From Stygiobacter electus (lineage in GTDB: Bacteria > Bacteroidota > Ignavibacteria > Ignavibacteriales > Melioribacteraceae): a DNA stretch of 64,000 bases. Made by a program: the position numbers and the translations under genes. The DNA lies in assembly GCA_029210465.1 (NCBI GenBank), contig JARGDL010000001.1, positions 62,001 to 126,000 on the forward strand, written 5' to 3'. Under the pieces are notes generated by a model that did not search any database, was not told where the DNA came from, and saw only the letters and a program-made list of their open reading frames with translations. Shown here in pieces: positions 45,370 through 55,386 of the stretch (its first letter is position 1; every line of letters starts with the position of its first letter).

Positions 45370-47454
45370 TTAATATTCTAACAAAGATTTCAATTCGTTG
45401 TAAAGTCTATTTCTGTTTGGTAAAACAGTATTTTCTAAAATAGGATGAAAAGGAATTGGTGCATCGAGTGCAGCAACTCTTTTTACCGGTGCATCAAGAT
45501 ATTCAAAACAATGTTCAGCAATTTGAGCTGAAATTTCAGCTCCAAAACCTGCAGTTAATGTATCTTCATGAACAACTATAACTTTACCTGTTTTCTTAAC
45601 TGAATTTTTAATTGTTTCAAAATCAAGTGGTGCAATTGTTCGAATATCAATAAGTTCAATTGAATATCCTTCTTGTTCAAGTTTTTTTATTGCAAAATTA
45701 GATTCATGCACCATTGCGCCATAAGTTACAATTGTTAAATCATTTCCTTGATTAACAATTTTTGCTTTTCCAAATGGAACTAAATAATCAGCATCAGGTT
45801 CTTTTGTAGTTGCATAACTTTGACGATACAAACCTTTATGTTCCAAAAACAAAACAGGATCATTTATGCGCAAAGCAGTTTTAAGAAGTCCTTTTGCATC
45901 AGCAGCATTCGAAGGATAAGCTATTAATAATCCGGGCATATGCGCAAAAAATCCTTCAATATTTTGGCTATGATATAATCCACCATGAATAAATCCACCA
46001 ACAGCAACACGAGTAACAACTGGAGCTTCAAATAAATTATTGGAACGATAACGATACATAACCATTTCATCTCTAAACTGCATGAATGCTGGCCAAATGT
46101 AATCACCAAATTGAATTTCCACACATGGTTTTAATCCTGTTAATGCCATACCAACAGCAGTACCAACAATGCTTGCTTCTGCAAGTGGCGAATTAAAAAC
46201 TCGTTCATTACCAAATAAAGTTGATAAACCTTTTGTTGCTGAGAATACACCACCTTTTCCATCTGCAACATCTTCACCGAATAAATAAATTTTATCGTTT
46301 CGTTGCATCTCTTCCCGTAGTGCATGATTGATTGCATCAACCATTACAATTGGTTTTCCTTCGTTTGTCAATTTTTCATATTCAAGTGATTCTCTTTTTC
46401 CGGATTCATCCAAAACAAATCGAACTGCACTTTCAGCTTTGGGATCAGGTTGTTTTAATGCCCAGTCTGCAGCTTCATTTACATGATTTTGAATTTCTTT
46501 TTTAAATTCATTTAAAGATTGTTCTGTTAATATTTCTTTTTTAATCAATAGATTTGAAAACAACTCAATAGGATCTTTTTGCAAGTCTTTCTGTAATGAA
46601 TCCTGAGGACGATATTTTTTTTGATCATCAGAAGATGAATGAGAAAATAAACGAACAACATGCGCTTCAATTAAAACGGGACCATTGCCATTCCTTGCAT
46701 ATTTAAATGCTGATTGAGCAATTGCATGCGATTGTAAAAAATCTGTTCCATCAACTTCAAGTCGTAAAAGATTTTCATAACCTTTCATCATCTCGAGAAC
46801 AGAAGCATTTTTACCAGCAGTTTGATTTTCTACAGGGACAGATATTGCCCATTTATTATTTTGAATTACAAACACAACCGGAAGTTTTTCACGAGCAGCC
46901 CAATTTACAGCTTCATGAAATTCTCCTTCGGACGTTGTGCCTTCACCACTGCTTGCATAAACAACACCATTGATGCCTTGTTTACGTAAAGATAAAGCTG
47001 CACCAACTGCTTGCAAAAACTGTGTGCCAGTCGGAGAAGATTGTGTTGGAATATTAAATTCTTTTGATGCCCAATGACATGGCATTTGTCTTCCACCAGT
47101 AAATGGATCATCTTCTTTGGCAAGAAAAGAAAGTAAAACGTCTTCAGGTTTCACTCCAACGGTCAAAGAAAAACACATGTCTCTATAATAAGGAAATGCC
47201 CAATCAATTCTTTTCTTCATTGCTAATCCACAAGCAACTTGAATAGCTTCATGCCCTGCACCAGCAATATGAAAATGAGCTTTACCTTGTTTTATCAAAT
47301 TCATTACTTTATGATCAATCGTTCTCGACAAAATCATGAGTCGCAATGCATTCATTAATTCATCTTTTGTTAGTCCGCCGAAAGAATCAATTTTTCCTGT
47401 TGGACTTTTGATAGTTTTATTTATTTCTTTTTCTGCTAAAGTTTCTTTTGCCAT
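45370..47454 (-). CDS. 2-oxoacid dehydrogenase E1, fused alpha-beta subunits
   Basis: 694 residues combining both E1 subunits. The alpha part (about 30-345) has the TPP motif GEGTTSEGEFHEAVNWAA ending in IQNNKWAIS, and the beta part (about 365-694) has GEDVADGKGGVFSATKGL and the C-terminal TAGFGAEISAQIAEHC. It decarboxylates the 2-oxoacid and transfers the acyl group to E2, whose gene lies downstream. The fusion resembles branched-chain/pyruvate-type E1 of Bacteroidota. It sits 18 bp after lipB. Confidence 0.93.
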   Translation of the reverse strand: MAKETLAEKEINKTIKSPTGKIDSFGGLTKDELMNALRLMILSRTIDHKVMNLIKQGKAHFHIAGAGHEAIQVACGLAMKKRIDWAFPYYRDMCFSLTVGVKPEDVLLSFLAKEDDPFTGGRQMPCHWASKEFNIPTQSSPTGTQFLQAVGAALSLRKQGINGVVYASSGEGTTSEGEFHEAVNWAAREKLPVVFVIQNNKWAISVPVENQTAGKNASVLEMMKGYENLLRLEVDGTDFLQSHAIAQSAFKYARNGNGPVLIEAHVVRLFSHSSSDDQKKYRPQDSLQKDLQKDPIELFSNLLIKKEILTEQSLNEFKKEIQNHVNEAADWALKQPDPKAESAVRFVLDESGKRESLEYEKLTNEGKPIVMVDAINHALREEMQRNDKIYLFGEDVADGKGGVFSATKGLSTLFGNERVFNSPLAEASIVGTAVGMALTGLKPCVEIQFGDYIWPAFMQFRDEMVMYRYRSNNLFEAPVVTRVAVGGFIHGGLYHSQNIEGFFAHMPGLLIAYPSNAADAKGLLKTALRINDPVLFLEHKGLYRQSYATTKEPDADYLVPFGKAKIVNQGNDLTIVTYGAMVHESNFAIKKLEQEGYSIELIDIRTIAPLDFETIKNSVKKTGKVIVVHEDTLTAGFGAEISAQIAEHCFEYLDAPVKRVAALDAPIPFHPILENTVLPNRNRLYNELKSLLEY

Positions 47455-47472
47455 TTTAATTCCTTTTTTTTC

Positions 47473-48201
47473 TTAGAATTTATTTAAAGGAAGATGTTCA
47501 AAATTATTAATGTAAAATTCTCTTTCAATTACTTGGTAATCATCGTATCCAAAAATTATTTTGAATTGATTAACCAATTTTTCTTTTACTTCTTGAATTG
47601 AAATTTCATTCCCTAATTCTTTTGAAAGTGATGTTACTCCTTTCTCTTTGATTCCACAAGGAATTATTCCATTAAAAAAATTTAAGTCTGTATTTATATT
47701 GAAAGCAAAGCCATGCATTGTTACCCAGCGACTAATTTTAATACCTATTGCAGCAATTTTTCTTTCACCAATCCATACACCAGTATAGTTTGTTTTTCTT
47801 TCAGTTTCTAATCCATATTCTTTGCAAACGTTGATGATTACTTGTTCCAAAGAACGTAAATATTCATGTGTATCTTCTTTCCAGTTTTTAAGATTAATAA
47901 TTGGATAACCAACAATTTGTCCGGGACCATGATAAGTAATATCTCCGCCACGATCAATTTCATAAACAGATATTCCAAGTTCTTTAAGTTGTGAATCATT
48001 CATCAAAAGATTTTCAATATGAGCAACTTTTCCTAATGTGTATGTATGAGAATGTTCAAGTAAAAAAAATGTGTCATCAGTTTTATCATCAATACGCTTG
48101 TCAAATATTTCTTTTTGAAGATCCCAAGCGGACTGGTAGTCAATTAAACCTAAATCGCAATAATTAAATTTTTTATATGTGGATTGATTCGCCATAAGCA
48201 T
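47473..48201 (-). CDS. lipB: Octanoyl-[ACP]-protein N-octanoyltransferase
   Basis: 242 residues of the LipB/LplA fold: LEHSHTYTLGKVA, GGDITYHGPGQIVGYPI and GVWIGERKIAAIGIKISRW are the diagnostic motifs, with the catalytic Lys in the last and the catalytic Cys in GIIPCGI. It moves octanoate from ACP to the E2 lipoyl lysines before LipA acts. Its first ATG lies inside the end of lpd (29-bp overlap); the second ATG, two codons later, is also possible. Confidence 0.95.
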   Translation of the reverse strand: MLMANQSTYKKFNYCDLGLIDYQSAWDLQKEIFDKRIDDKTDDTFFLLEHSHTYTLGKVAHIENLLMNDSQLKELGISVYEIDRGGDITYHGPGQIVGYPIINLKNWKEDTHEYLRSLEQVIINVCKEYGLETERKTNYTGVWIGERKIAAIGIKISRWVTMHGFAFNINTDLNFFNGIIPCGIKEKGVTSLSKELGNEISIQEVKEKLVNQFKIIFGYDDYQVIEREFYINNFEHLPLNKF

Positions 48202-49576
48202 TAGCCGAAGCTTCCATTATTGATTCTGATAAAGTTGGATGAGCATGAACTGTTTTAACAATTGATTCATAAGTTGCTTCTAAATTTTTTGCAATTGTAA
48301 CTTCTGAGATCAATTCGGTTGCATCGTGACCAATTATATGAGCTCCTAAAAGTTCACCATACTTTGCATCAAAAATTAATTTTACAAAACCATCACGATC
48401 ACCTGTTGCAAATGCTTTTCCACTTGCCATAAAAGGAAACTTACCAATTCTTATATCGTAACCAAGTTCCTCTGCTTTTGATTCAGTCAAACCAACACTT
48501 GCAACTTGTGGATTACAATAAGTACAGCCGGGAATTGAGTTGTAATCAATTGGTTCAACATGTAAACCTTTAATCGTTTCTACACAATGAATTGCTTCTG
48601 CATATGCAACGTGTGCAAGCCAAGGTGCACCAATTACATCACCAATTGCATAAATGTTTGAAATGTTTGTTTGATAATTTGATTTATCAACTTTTATATG
48701 ACCACGATCAGTTTCTATTCCTAATTCTTCTAAACCAAATCCTTCAATGTTTCCTGTGACACCAATTGCAGATAAAACTTTATCAGCTTTGAGCTCAATT
48801 TGTTTGCCATCTTTTTCAACAAATACATTGACGTAAGAATTTTTTACTTCAACTCTTACAACTTTTGTTTTTGTGAGAATGTTTATTCCTCTTTTCTTAA
48901 AACTTTTTTCAAGAGTTTCACTCACCTCTTTATCTTCAATCGGTAAAATATTTTCAAGCATTTCAATGATTGTTACTTTACTACCGAGAACAGAATAAAA
49001 ATATGCGAATTCAACTCCGATTGCACCAGCTCCAATTACGATCAATTCTTTGGGAACTTCTTCAAGTGTCATTGCTTCTTTTGAAGTAATAATATTTTTT
49101 TTATCAATCGGAATAAAAGGAAAAGTTTTTGGACGAGCACCTGTTGCAATTATAATTTTATCACTCATAATTTCTTCAATCAACTTTCCTTCATTATCAT
49201 AAATTTCAATTTTATTTTTAGATACTAATTTCCCGAAACCACGAATACGTTCAACTTTATTTTTCTTGATTAGCATTTCAACATTTTTTGTAATTCGGTC
49301 TGATATATCTCTACTTCTTTTTATAATTTTTTTAAAGTCAAAACTCACATTTTGTACTTCTATTCCAAATTCAGAAGAATGATTTTTAACTATATCAAAA
49401 TATTCAGCACTTTTAAGCAAAGCTTTAGTTGGAATGCAGCCCCAGTTTAAGCAAATTCCACCAAGATTTTCTTTATCAATTACAACTGTCTTGAAACCAA
49501 GTTGAGCAGCTCTAATTGCGGCAACATATCCGCCAGGTCCACCACCCAAAACTGCTATTTCAAATGTTTTTTTCAT
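48173..49576 (-). CDS. lpdA: Dihydrolipoyl dehydrogenase (E3)
   Basis: 467 residues: FAD motif VLGGGPGGYVAAIRAAQLG, redox disulfide GGICLNWGCIPTKALL, NAD motif VIGAGAIGVEFAYFYS and the C-terminal His/Glu motif TVHAHPTLSE. It reoxidises dihydrolipoamide in the E1-E2-E3 complexes. It is the upstream gene of lpd-lipB-E1-E2-lipA, giving a complete 2-oxoacid dehydrogenase plus lipoate assembly set. Confidence 0.97.
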   Translation of the reverse strand: MKKTFEIAVLGGGPGGYVAAIRAAQLGFKTVVIDKENLGGICLNWGCIPTKALLKSAEYFDIVKNHSSEFGIEVQNVSFDFKKIIKRSRDISDRITKNVEMLIKKNKVERIRGFGKLVSKNKIEIYDNEGKLIEEIMSDKIIIATGARPKTFPFIPIDKKNIITSKEAMTLEEVPKELIVIGAGAIGVEFAYFYSVLGSKVTIIEMLENILPIEDKEVSETLEKSFKKRGINILTKTKVVRVEVKNSYVNVFVEKDGKQIELKADKVLSAIGVTGNIEGFGLEELGIETDRGHIKVDKSNYQTNISNIYAIGDVIGAPWLAHVAYAEAIHCVETIKGLHVEPIDYNSIPGCTYCNPQVASVGLTESKAEELGYDIRIGKFPFMASGKAFATGDRDGFVKLIFDAKYGELLGAHIIGHDATELISEVTIAKNLEATYESIVKTVHAHPTLSESIMEASANAYGESIHI

Positions 49577-49646
49577 TAATTTATTTTTTCTTTATGATTT
49601 AATACAAATATATACAAGTAGTAAAATATAACAAACTTAATGTCTT

Positions 49647-50507
49647 TTATTGAGAAAAAATTATCAGCATAACTCCCAAGAACATTATTATACTACCAAA
49701 CAATCTTTGCCTAACATTTGGTTCATTTAAGAAATAATAACCAAGCAAAACAGCAATTACACTACTAATTCTTTTGATTGAAACTACATATGCAACTAAT
49801 GTTAATGATAAAGCTATATAATGAAAAAGATATGAGCCTGTTGTGAAAAGACTTACCAAAAAAAGATCGACTTTAGCTGATTTCATTTTTTCTTTGTTGA
49901 ATTTCTTTTGAGATAAAACCAAAATGGAGATTGAAATAAAAACAAGTAGATTTAAAAACGTAATGTGTTGCAGCACCGAAGAACTTTTGATAGAAATTTT
50001 ATCAAACACACCAGAAATTCCCCAAAGGATAGCTACAATCAACATATAACGTGTGCCCTTATTTTTGATAATTGCTTTAAAAGGTTCGAGTGGACTCATC
50101 TTCTTTAAATCTATATTCAAAACATAAGAACCCAACACAACAAGCATGATACCGAATAATCCAATTGTGTTTGGAAATTCTCCAATTGTGAATGGCGAAG
50201 CAATCAAAAGAACCAGTGGAGTAAAACTTAACATAGGCATCACTGTTGAAATATCACCTTTTGAAATTGCCCTCATGTAAAGAACGGTATTAATCACTTG
50301 AATTATTCCACTACCTAAAAATCCAATCCAAAAATTTGCATTGAACTTTAAATCAATTAATAAAAGCATTGGTGGGAAAATTAATACAGGAATTACATTA
50401 TTTGACCATGAAATTAATAATGGATCAACATGCTTTGACGATCTTTTTATAAATAAACTTCTTAGTCCTTCAGAGACTGGGTTTAATAAAGCGAAGAAAA
50501 GCCACAT
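49647..50507 (-). CDS. DMT superfamily (EamA) transporter
   Basis: 286 residues with about ten membrane helices in two EamA repeats (ends with LGYYFLNEPNVRQRLFGSIIMFLGVMLI). The family moves small metabolites across the inner membrane; substrate unknown. It lies 20 bp after nth and 70 bp before lpd. The N-terminal half (FFALLNPVSEGLRSLFIKRSSKHVDP) differs from the EamA protein at 5646-6554, so they are not recent duplicates. Confidence 0.83.
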   Translation of the reverse strand: MWLFFALLNPVSEGLRSLFIKRSSKHVDPLLISWSNNVIPVLIFPPMLLLIDLKFNANFWIGFLGSGIIQVINTVLYMRAISKGDISTVMPMLSFTPLVLLIASPFTIGEFPNTIGLFGIMLVVLGSYVLNIDLKKMSPLEPFKAIIKNKGTRYMLIVAILWGISGVFDKISIKSSSVLQHITFLNLLVFISISILVLSQKKFNKEKMKSAKVDLFLVSLFTTGSYLFHYIALSLTLVAYVVSIKRISSVIAVLLGYYFLNEPNVRQRLFGSIIMFLGVMLIIFSQ

Positions 50508-50527
50508 TGTTGTAAATTCCTTTCGAT

Positions 50528-51250
50528 TTAAATACCAATATTATCTAATAACAAAATTCTCTTTTTTGCTGAAGATGATTTATCTTCAAAATTTTTTTCT
50601 TGATAATTACAAATTTTCTGTAATGGACAAATTTTACATTTAGGTTTTGTTGGAGTGCAAATTTCCCTACCAAGTAAAATTAGATTCGTATGAAATGAAT
50701 GAGCAATTCCATTTGGGAAATTTTGATTTATCTGCCAAAAAGTTTTTTCGGGTGTTTTGGTTTTCACAATTCCCAATCTGTTCAATACTCGATGAACATG
50801 AGTATCAACGGGACAAACATCTCTATTCAAAGAAAAAAGTAAAACACAAGAAGCAGTTTTTACACCGACTCCATTAAACTCAGTTAGTTGATTAATTGCT
50901 TCTTCATTAGAAAATTCTTGTAAAAAATCTAAAGATAATTTTGGACTGTTATTTTGTAGTTTAACTAAAAGATTTTTTATTGCTTTAGATTTTGCAGGAG
51001 CTAAACCAGCAACTTTGATTAATCTCTCAATAGTTGATCTTTTTGCTTTTGCAACTTCTTCCCAACTACTGAAAGCATTTTTCAAATTATTAAAAGCTTT
51101 GTACGAATTATTATCATTAGTGTTTTGAGAAAGAATTGTTGCAACAAAAGTATCAAGTGGATTCGGTAAAGGATTTTGTCTTTTTGGAATTCCAAAATGA
51201 TCAATCAAGATTTTATTTATTTTTTGAATTTTATTTGAGTTATTTTTCAT
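50528..51250 (-). CDS. nth: Endonuclease III
   Basis: 240 residues. The HhH-GPD core has FNGVGVKTASCVLL with the catalytic Lys and VCPVDTHVHRVLNRLG with the catalytic Asp. The C-terminal 4Fe-4S loop CTPTKPKCKICPLQKIC shows the C-x6-C-x2-C-x5-C pattern. It removes oxidised pyrimidines and nicks abasic sites in base excision repair. It diverges from the metY attenuator region; the 50 bp between its ATG and the metY promoter must hold its own promoter. Confidence 0.94.
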   Translation of the reverse strand: MKNNSNKIQKINKILIDHFGIPKRQNPLPNPLDTFVATILSQNTNDNNSYKAFNNLKNAFSSWEEVAKAKRSTIERLIKVAGLAPAKSKAIKNLLVKLQNNSPKLSLDFLQEFSNEEAINQLTEFNGVGVKTASCVLLFSLNRDVCPVDTHVHRVLNRLGIVKTKTPEKTFWQINQNFPNGIAHSFHTNLILLGREICTPTKPKCKICPLQKICNYQEKNFEDKSSSAKKRILLLDNIGI

Positions 51251-51300
51251 TCAGAATTATGAATAATTATGCATGATTATGAAATTTTATAATTTTTTAC

Positions 51301-51329
51301 TTGACAACAAAAAAATCTTAATTTATCTT
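51301..51329 (+). promoter_or_regulatory. Promoter of the metY leader
   Basis: TTGACA at 51301-51306 and TATCTT at 51324-51329, spacing 17 bp. Start of transcription should fall near 51336, about 12 bp before the leader peptide ATG. Confidence 0.75.
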
Positions 51330-51347
51330 CGCAACAAAGATAATCAA

Positions 51348-51428
51348 ATGAAAAGAATAGATTTAAATATCGCCCAAATTAATTTCATGATGTGGATGAT
51401 GAATTCGTATAATCCGAAGGGCGATTAG
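51348..51428 (+). CDS. Methionine leader peptide (attenuator of metY-metX)
   Basis: A 26-codon ORF with ATG at 51348 and TAG at 51426-51428. Residues 14-18 read MMWMM: four methionines in five codons around a Trp. It lies between the TTGACA promoter and an intrinsic terminator directly before metY, which makes methionine. Short ORFs loaded with codons for the regulated amino acid are the hallmark of ribosome-mediated attenuation (trp, his, leu). No strong Shine-Dalgarno is present (AAAGA only). The peptide itself probably has no function; its translation is the sensor. Not in any family I know. Confidence 0.85.
   Translation: MKRIDLNIAQINFMMWMMNSYNPKGD
51369..51375 (+). promoter_or_regulatory. 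Attenuator segment 1
   Basis: ATCGCCC, within leader codons 8-9. Perfect 7-bp complement of segment GGGCGAT (51419-51425). A ribosome stalled on the Met codons (51387-51401) would cover or sit next to it. Confidence 0.7.
51416..51425 (+). promoter_or_regulatory. Attenuator segment 2
   Basis: GAAGGGCGAT, the last leader codons before the stop. Its 3' part pairs with segment 1. Its 5' part GAAGGGC pairs perfectly with GCCCTTC (51459-51465), the 5' arm of the terminator, to form the antiterminator. Confidence 0.75.
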
Positions 51429-51455
51429 TTATAAATTTTTATTAATAAAAAAAAC

Positions 51456-51483
51456 AAAGCCCTTCAATTTGAAGGGCTTTTTT
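51456..51483 (+). terminator. Attenuator terminator before metY (segments 3 and 4)
   Basis: AAAGCCCTTC (51456-51465) and GAAGGGCTTT (51471-51480) form a perfect 10-bp stem with loop AATTT, followed by a run of six T counted from the stem end. It ends 28 bp before the metY ATG, so it must be read through for metY expression. Confidence 0.95.
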
Positions 51484-51490
51484 GTTATAA

Positions 51491-52816
<1,326 letters not shown>

Positions 52817-52863
52817 TCAATAAATAATTATTCATAAGTTAGAGATGTTAATTTTGGATTCAA

Positions 52864-53967
52864 ATGAAAGATAAAATCAAAGTAATTCATGATTTATTTA
52901 AGGATGAAAATAATTATCAAAAATTCTTATTGGAAGATGAATTCATCTTTGAAAGTGGAGACAAACTAAAAAATATCACCGTTGCTTATGAAACTTATGG
53001 TAAGTTGAATGAAGACGGAACAAATGCAATTATAGTTTGTCATGCATTGACTGGAGATGCTCATGCTTCTTCTTTTAACAATCCTGATGGAAGAGATGGA
53101 TGGTGGGATGGAATCATTGGTGAGGATAAAGCACTTGATCCTAAAAAGTATTTTATTGTTTGCTCAAACTTTTTAGGAAGTTGTTATGGAACATCAGGTC
53201 CAGCATCAATAAATAATTCTACAAATCAAAAATTTAATCTTTCATTTCCAAAAGTTACTGTGCGAGATATGGTTCATCTTCAAAAATATTTGATTGATTA
53301 TTTAGGAATTCAAAAAATAAAAACTGTTATTGGTGGCTCACTTGGTGGAATGCAAGCACTTGAGTGGGCTTTGCTTTACCCGGAATTAGTAGAATCAATT
53401 ATTCCAATTGCTTGCGGTGCAAAACATTCTGCTTGGGCAATTGGATTGAATGAAATTCAACGAAAAGCAATTATGGATGATCCTCATTGGAATAATGGAA
53501 ATTATTATTCTCAACCTTTGAATGGATTAGCTACTGCTCGAATGCTCGCGATGATGACTTATCGAACAAATATGAATTTTGAAAATCGATTTGGTAGAAG
53601 TGTGAAAGAAATAATTGAGAAAAAACCTTTCTATGAAGTTGAAAGTTATCTTCATTATCAAGGGAAAAAACTTGTTGCTCGATTTGACGCAAATGCATAT
53701 TTATACATAACACATGCTATGGATTCTCATGACATTGGGAAAGATAGGAATGGAGTTGTTAATGCATTGAATTCTATAATTGCAATAACTCTTGTCATTG
53801 GAATTGACACAGATATTCTATATCCAACAAATGAACAAAAAGAAATTGCAGAAAATGTTGCCAATGGAAGATATCATGAAATTAAATCTGTATATGGACA
53901 TGATGCATTCTTGATTGAATTCGAGCAAATGAATCCAGCAATTAAAAATTTTTTAGAAAGCTTGTAG
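52864..53967 (+). CDS. metX: Homoserine O-acetyltransferase
   Basis: 367-residue alpha/beta hydrolase. The nucleophile S159 is in GGSLGGMQALEW, D317 in IDTDILYP and H346 in GHDAFLIE complete the triad. VCHALTGDAHA is a conserved oxyanion-side motif. It acetylates homoserine to feed MetY, encoded just upstream, so the pair forms the direct-sulfhydrylation route to homocysteine. Succinyl rather than acetyl transfer cannot be excluded from sequence alone but the metY partner supports acetyl. Confidence 0.93.
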   Translation: MKDKIKVIHDLFKDENNYQKFLLEDEFIFESGDKLKNITVAYETYGKLNEDGTNAIIVCHALTGDAHASSFNNPDGRDGWWDGIIGEDKALDPKKYFIVCSNFLGSCYGTSGPASINNSTNQKFNLSFPKVTVRDMVHLQKYLIDYLGIQKIKTVIGGSLGGMQALEWALLYPELVESIIPIACGAKHSAWAIGLNEIQRKAIMDDPHWNNGNYYSQPLNGLATARMLAMMTYRTNMNFENRFGRSVKEIIEKKPFYEVESYLHYQGKKLVARFDANAYLYITHAMDSHDIGKDRNGVVNALNSIIAITLVIGIDTDILYPTNEQKEIAENVANGRYHEIKSVYGHDAFLIEFEQMNPAIKNFLESL

Positions 53968-54030
53968 AAAACACTTTTCACAATCTTCAAGTTATTTTTA
54001 CTTTTGCAATGAAATTTTATGGGAGTAATT

Positions 54031-55377
54031 ATGCCAACTTTAATGGTTAGCATTTCCGGAATTCGTGGAATAATTGGTGATGGTTTAGAACCGCAAACAA
54101 TTGTTAAATACACAAATGCTTATGCAGAGTTTTGTGGCAAAGGAAAAATTGTTTTAGGGAGCGATGGAAGAATTTCTGGAGAAATGGTAAAGAACATTGT
54201 CAAAGGAACACTGATTGCAAAAGGTAATGATGTGATTGATATTGGAATTTGTCCAACACCAACTGTTCTTTTCAATGTAAAAAAACAAAAAGCTGTTGGT
54301 GGAATTCAAATTTCAGCAAGTCATAATCCAAACGAATGGAATGCACTAAAGCTATTAAACAAGAATGGCGAATTCATGTCACCGGAAGAAAACCAAGCAA
54401 TGCTTTCCAAACTTGATTCAGCTCAAAATAATTTTGCGAAGTGGAATGAACTTGGGAAAGTAATTGAATATGAAAAAGGATTAGATGACCACATCGATGC
54501 GGTTTTGCAAATTCCATACATTGAAATAAATAAGATTCGAAAAAGGAAATTCAAAGTTCTTTTGGATTGTGTTAATGGAGCTGGCGCTTATTCGATGACA
54601 AAGTTTTTGAAAATACTTGGTTGTGAAGTTATTGAAATGAACTGTGATAAAAATGGAATTTTCCCAAGATTGCCAGAACCAATTCCTGAAAATTTAAAAT
54701 CAACGATGAAAGCAGTTAAAAAATATAATGCAGAAATTGGAATTGTTGTTGATCCAGATGTTGATCGTTTAGTTTTAATTACAGAAAAAGGTGAGCCATT
54801 TAGTGAAGAAAACACAATTGCACAAGCAGTTAAATTTTGGCTTTCAAAAAAGAAAGGTAATGTAGTTGTAAATCTTTCAACAACAAGAGCAATAGATGAC
54901 ATTGCAAACTCATACAAATGCAAAGTTTTTCGTTCACCAGTTGGCGAAGCAAATGTTGTTAAGAAAATGAAAGAAGTTAAAGCTGTTATTGGTGGCGAAG
55001 GAAGTGGCGGTGTAATTCTACCTAAAGCAGTTTTTGGTAGAGATGCTTTGACAGGAACTATTTTATTGCTTCAGCATTTAGTTGAATTTGGCGGCTCAAT
55101 GAGTCAACTTAAAAATTCTCTTCCGCAATATTTTATTTCAAAGAAGAAAATTGAAATCGGTAAAAGAAATCCTGATCAAGTTATTAACTCATTAATCAAA
55201 GAATATAAAAATCAAAAAATAAACACAGATGATGGTTTGCGAATAGATTTCGATGATCATTGGGTTCATTTTAGAAAGTCAAACACTGAACCAATTTTAA
55301 GATGCATTGTTGAAGCAAAATCTCTTTCTTCAGCAAATCAATTAGCCGAAAAATATTTTAACGAATTATCAAATTAA
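54031..55377 (+). CDS. glmM: Phosphoglucosamine mutase / phosphomannomutase family
   Basis: 448 residues from the ATG at 54031. An ATG 12 bp upstream (54019) is part of the GGGAG ribosome site region and is not used, I think. Signature motifs are ISASHNPNEWNALKLLN (phosphoserine loop), VDPDVDRLVLI (Mg2+ loop) and GGEGSGGVI (sugar loop), with RKSNTEPILRCI near the C-terminus. It interconverts glucosamine-6-P and -1-P or other hexose phosphates, supplying envelope sugars. GlmM versus phosphomannomutase cannot be separated with certainty. It precedes pgi by 9 bp. Confidence 0.85.
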   Translation: MPTLMVSISGIRGIIGDGLEPQTIVKYTNAYAEFCGKGKIVLGSDGRISGEMVKNIVKGTLIAKGNDVIDIGICPTPTVLFNVKKQKAVGGIQISASHNPNEWNALKLLNKNGEFMSPEENQAMLSKLDSAQNNFAKWNELGKVIEYEKGLDDHIDAVLQIPYIEINKIRKRKFKVLLDCVNGAGAYSMTKFLKILGCEVIEMNCDKNGIFPRLPEPIPENLKSTMKAVKKYNAEIGIVVDPDVDRLVLITEKGEPFSEENTIAQAVKFWLSKKKGNVVVNLSTTRAIDDIANSYKCKVFRSPVGEANVVKKMKEVKAVIGGEGSGGVILPKAVFGRDALTGTILLLQHLVEFGGSMSQLKNSLPQYFISKKKIEIGKRNPDQVINSLIKEYKNQKINTDDGLRIDFDDHWVHFRKSNTEPILRCIVEAKSLSSANQLAEKYFNELSN

Positions 55378-55386
55378 AGGTGAAAA

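Noticed and set aside
45924..47123. Several ORFs of 60-90 codons inside the E1 gene on either strand
   Set aside because: All lie within a conserved enzyme gene, have low-complexity composition and no ribosome site; they are shadows of the real frame.
45370..47454. Fused E1 as two genes with a missed stop codon
   Set aside because: The reading frame is continuous and alpha-beta E1 fusions are known in this bacterial group.
54019..54030. ATG at 54019 as glmM start
   Set aside because: It overlaps the GGGAG ribosome site that serves the ATG at 54031; the family begins near PTLMVSISGIRG.
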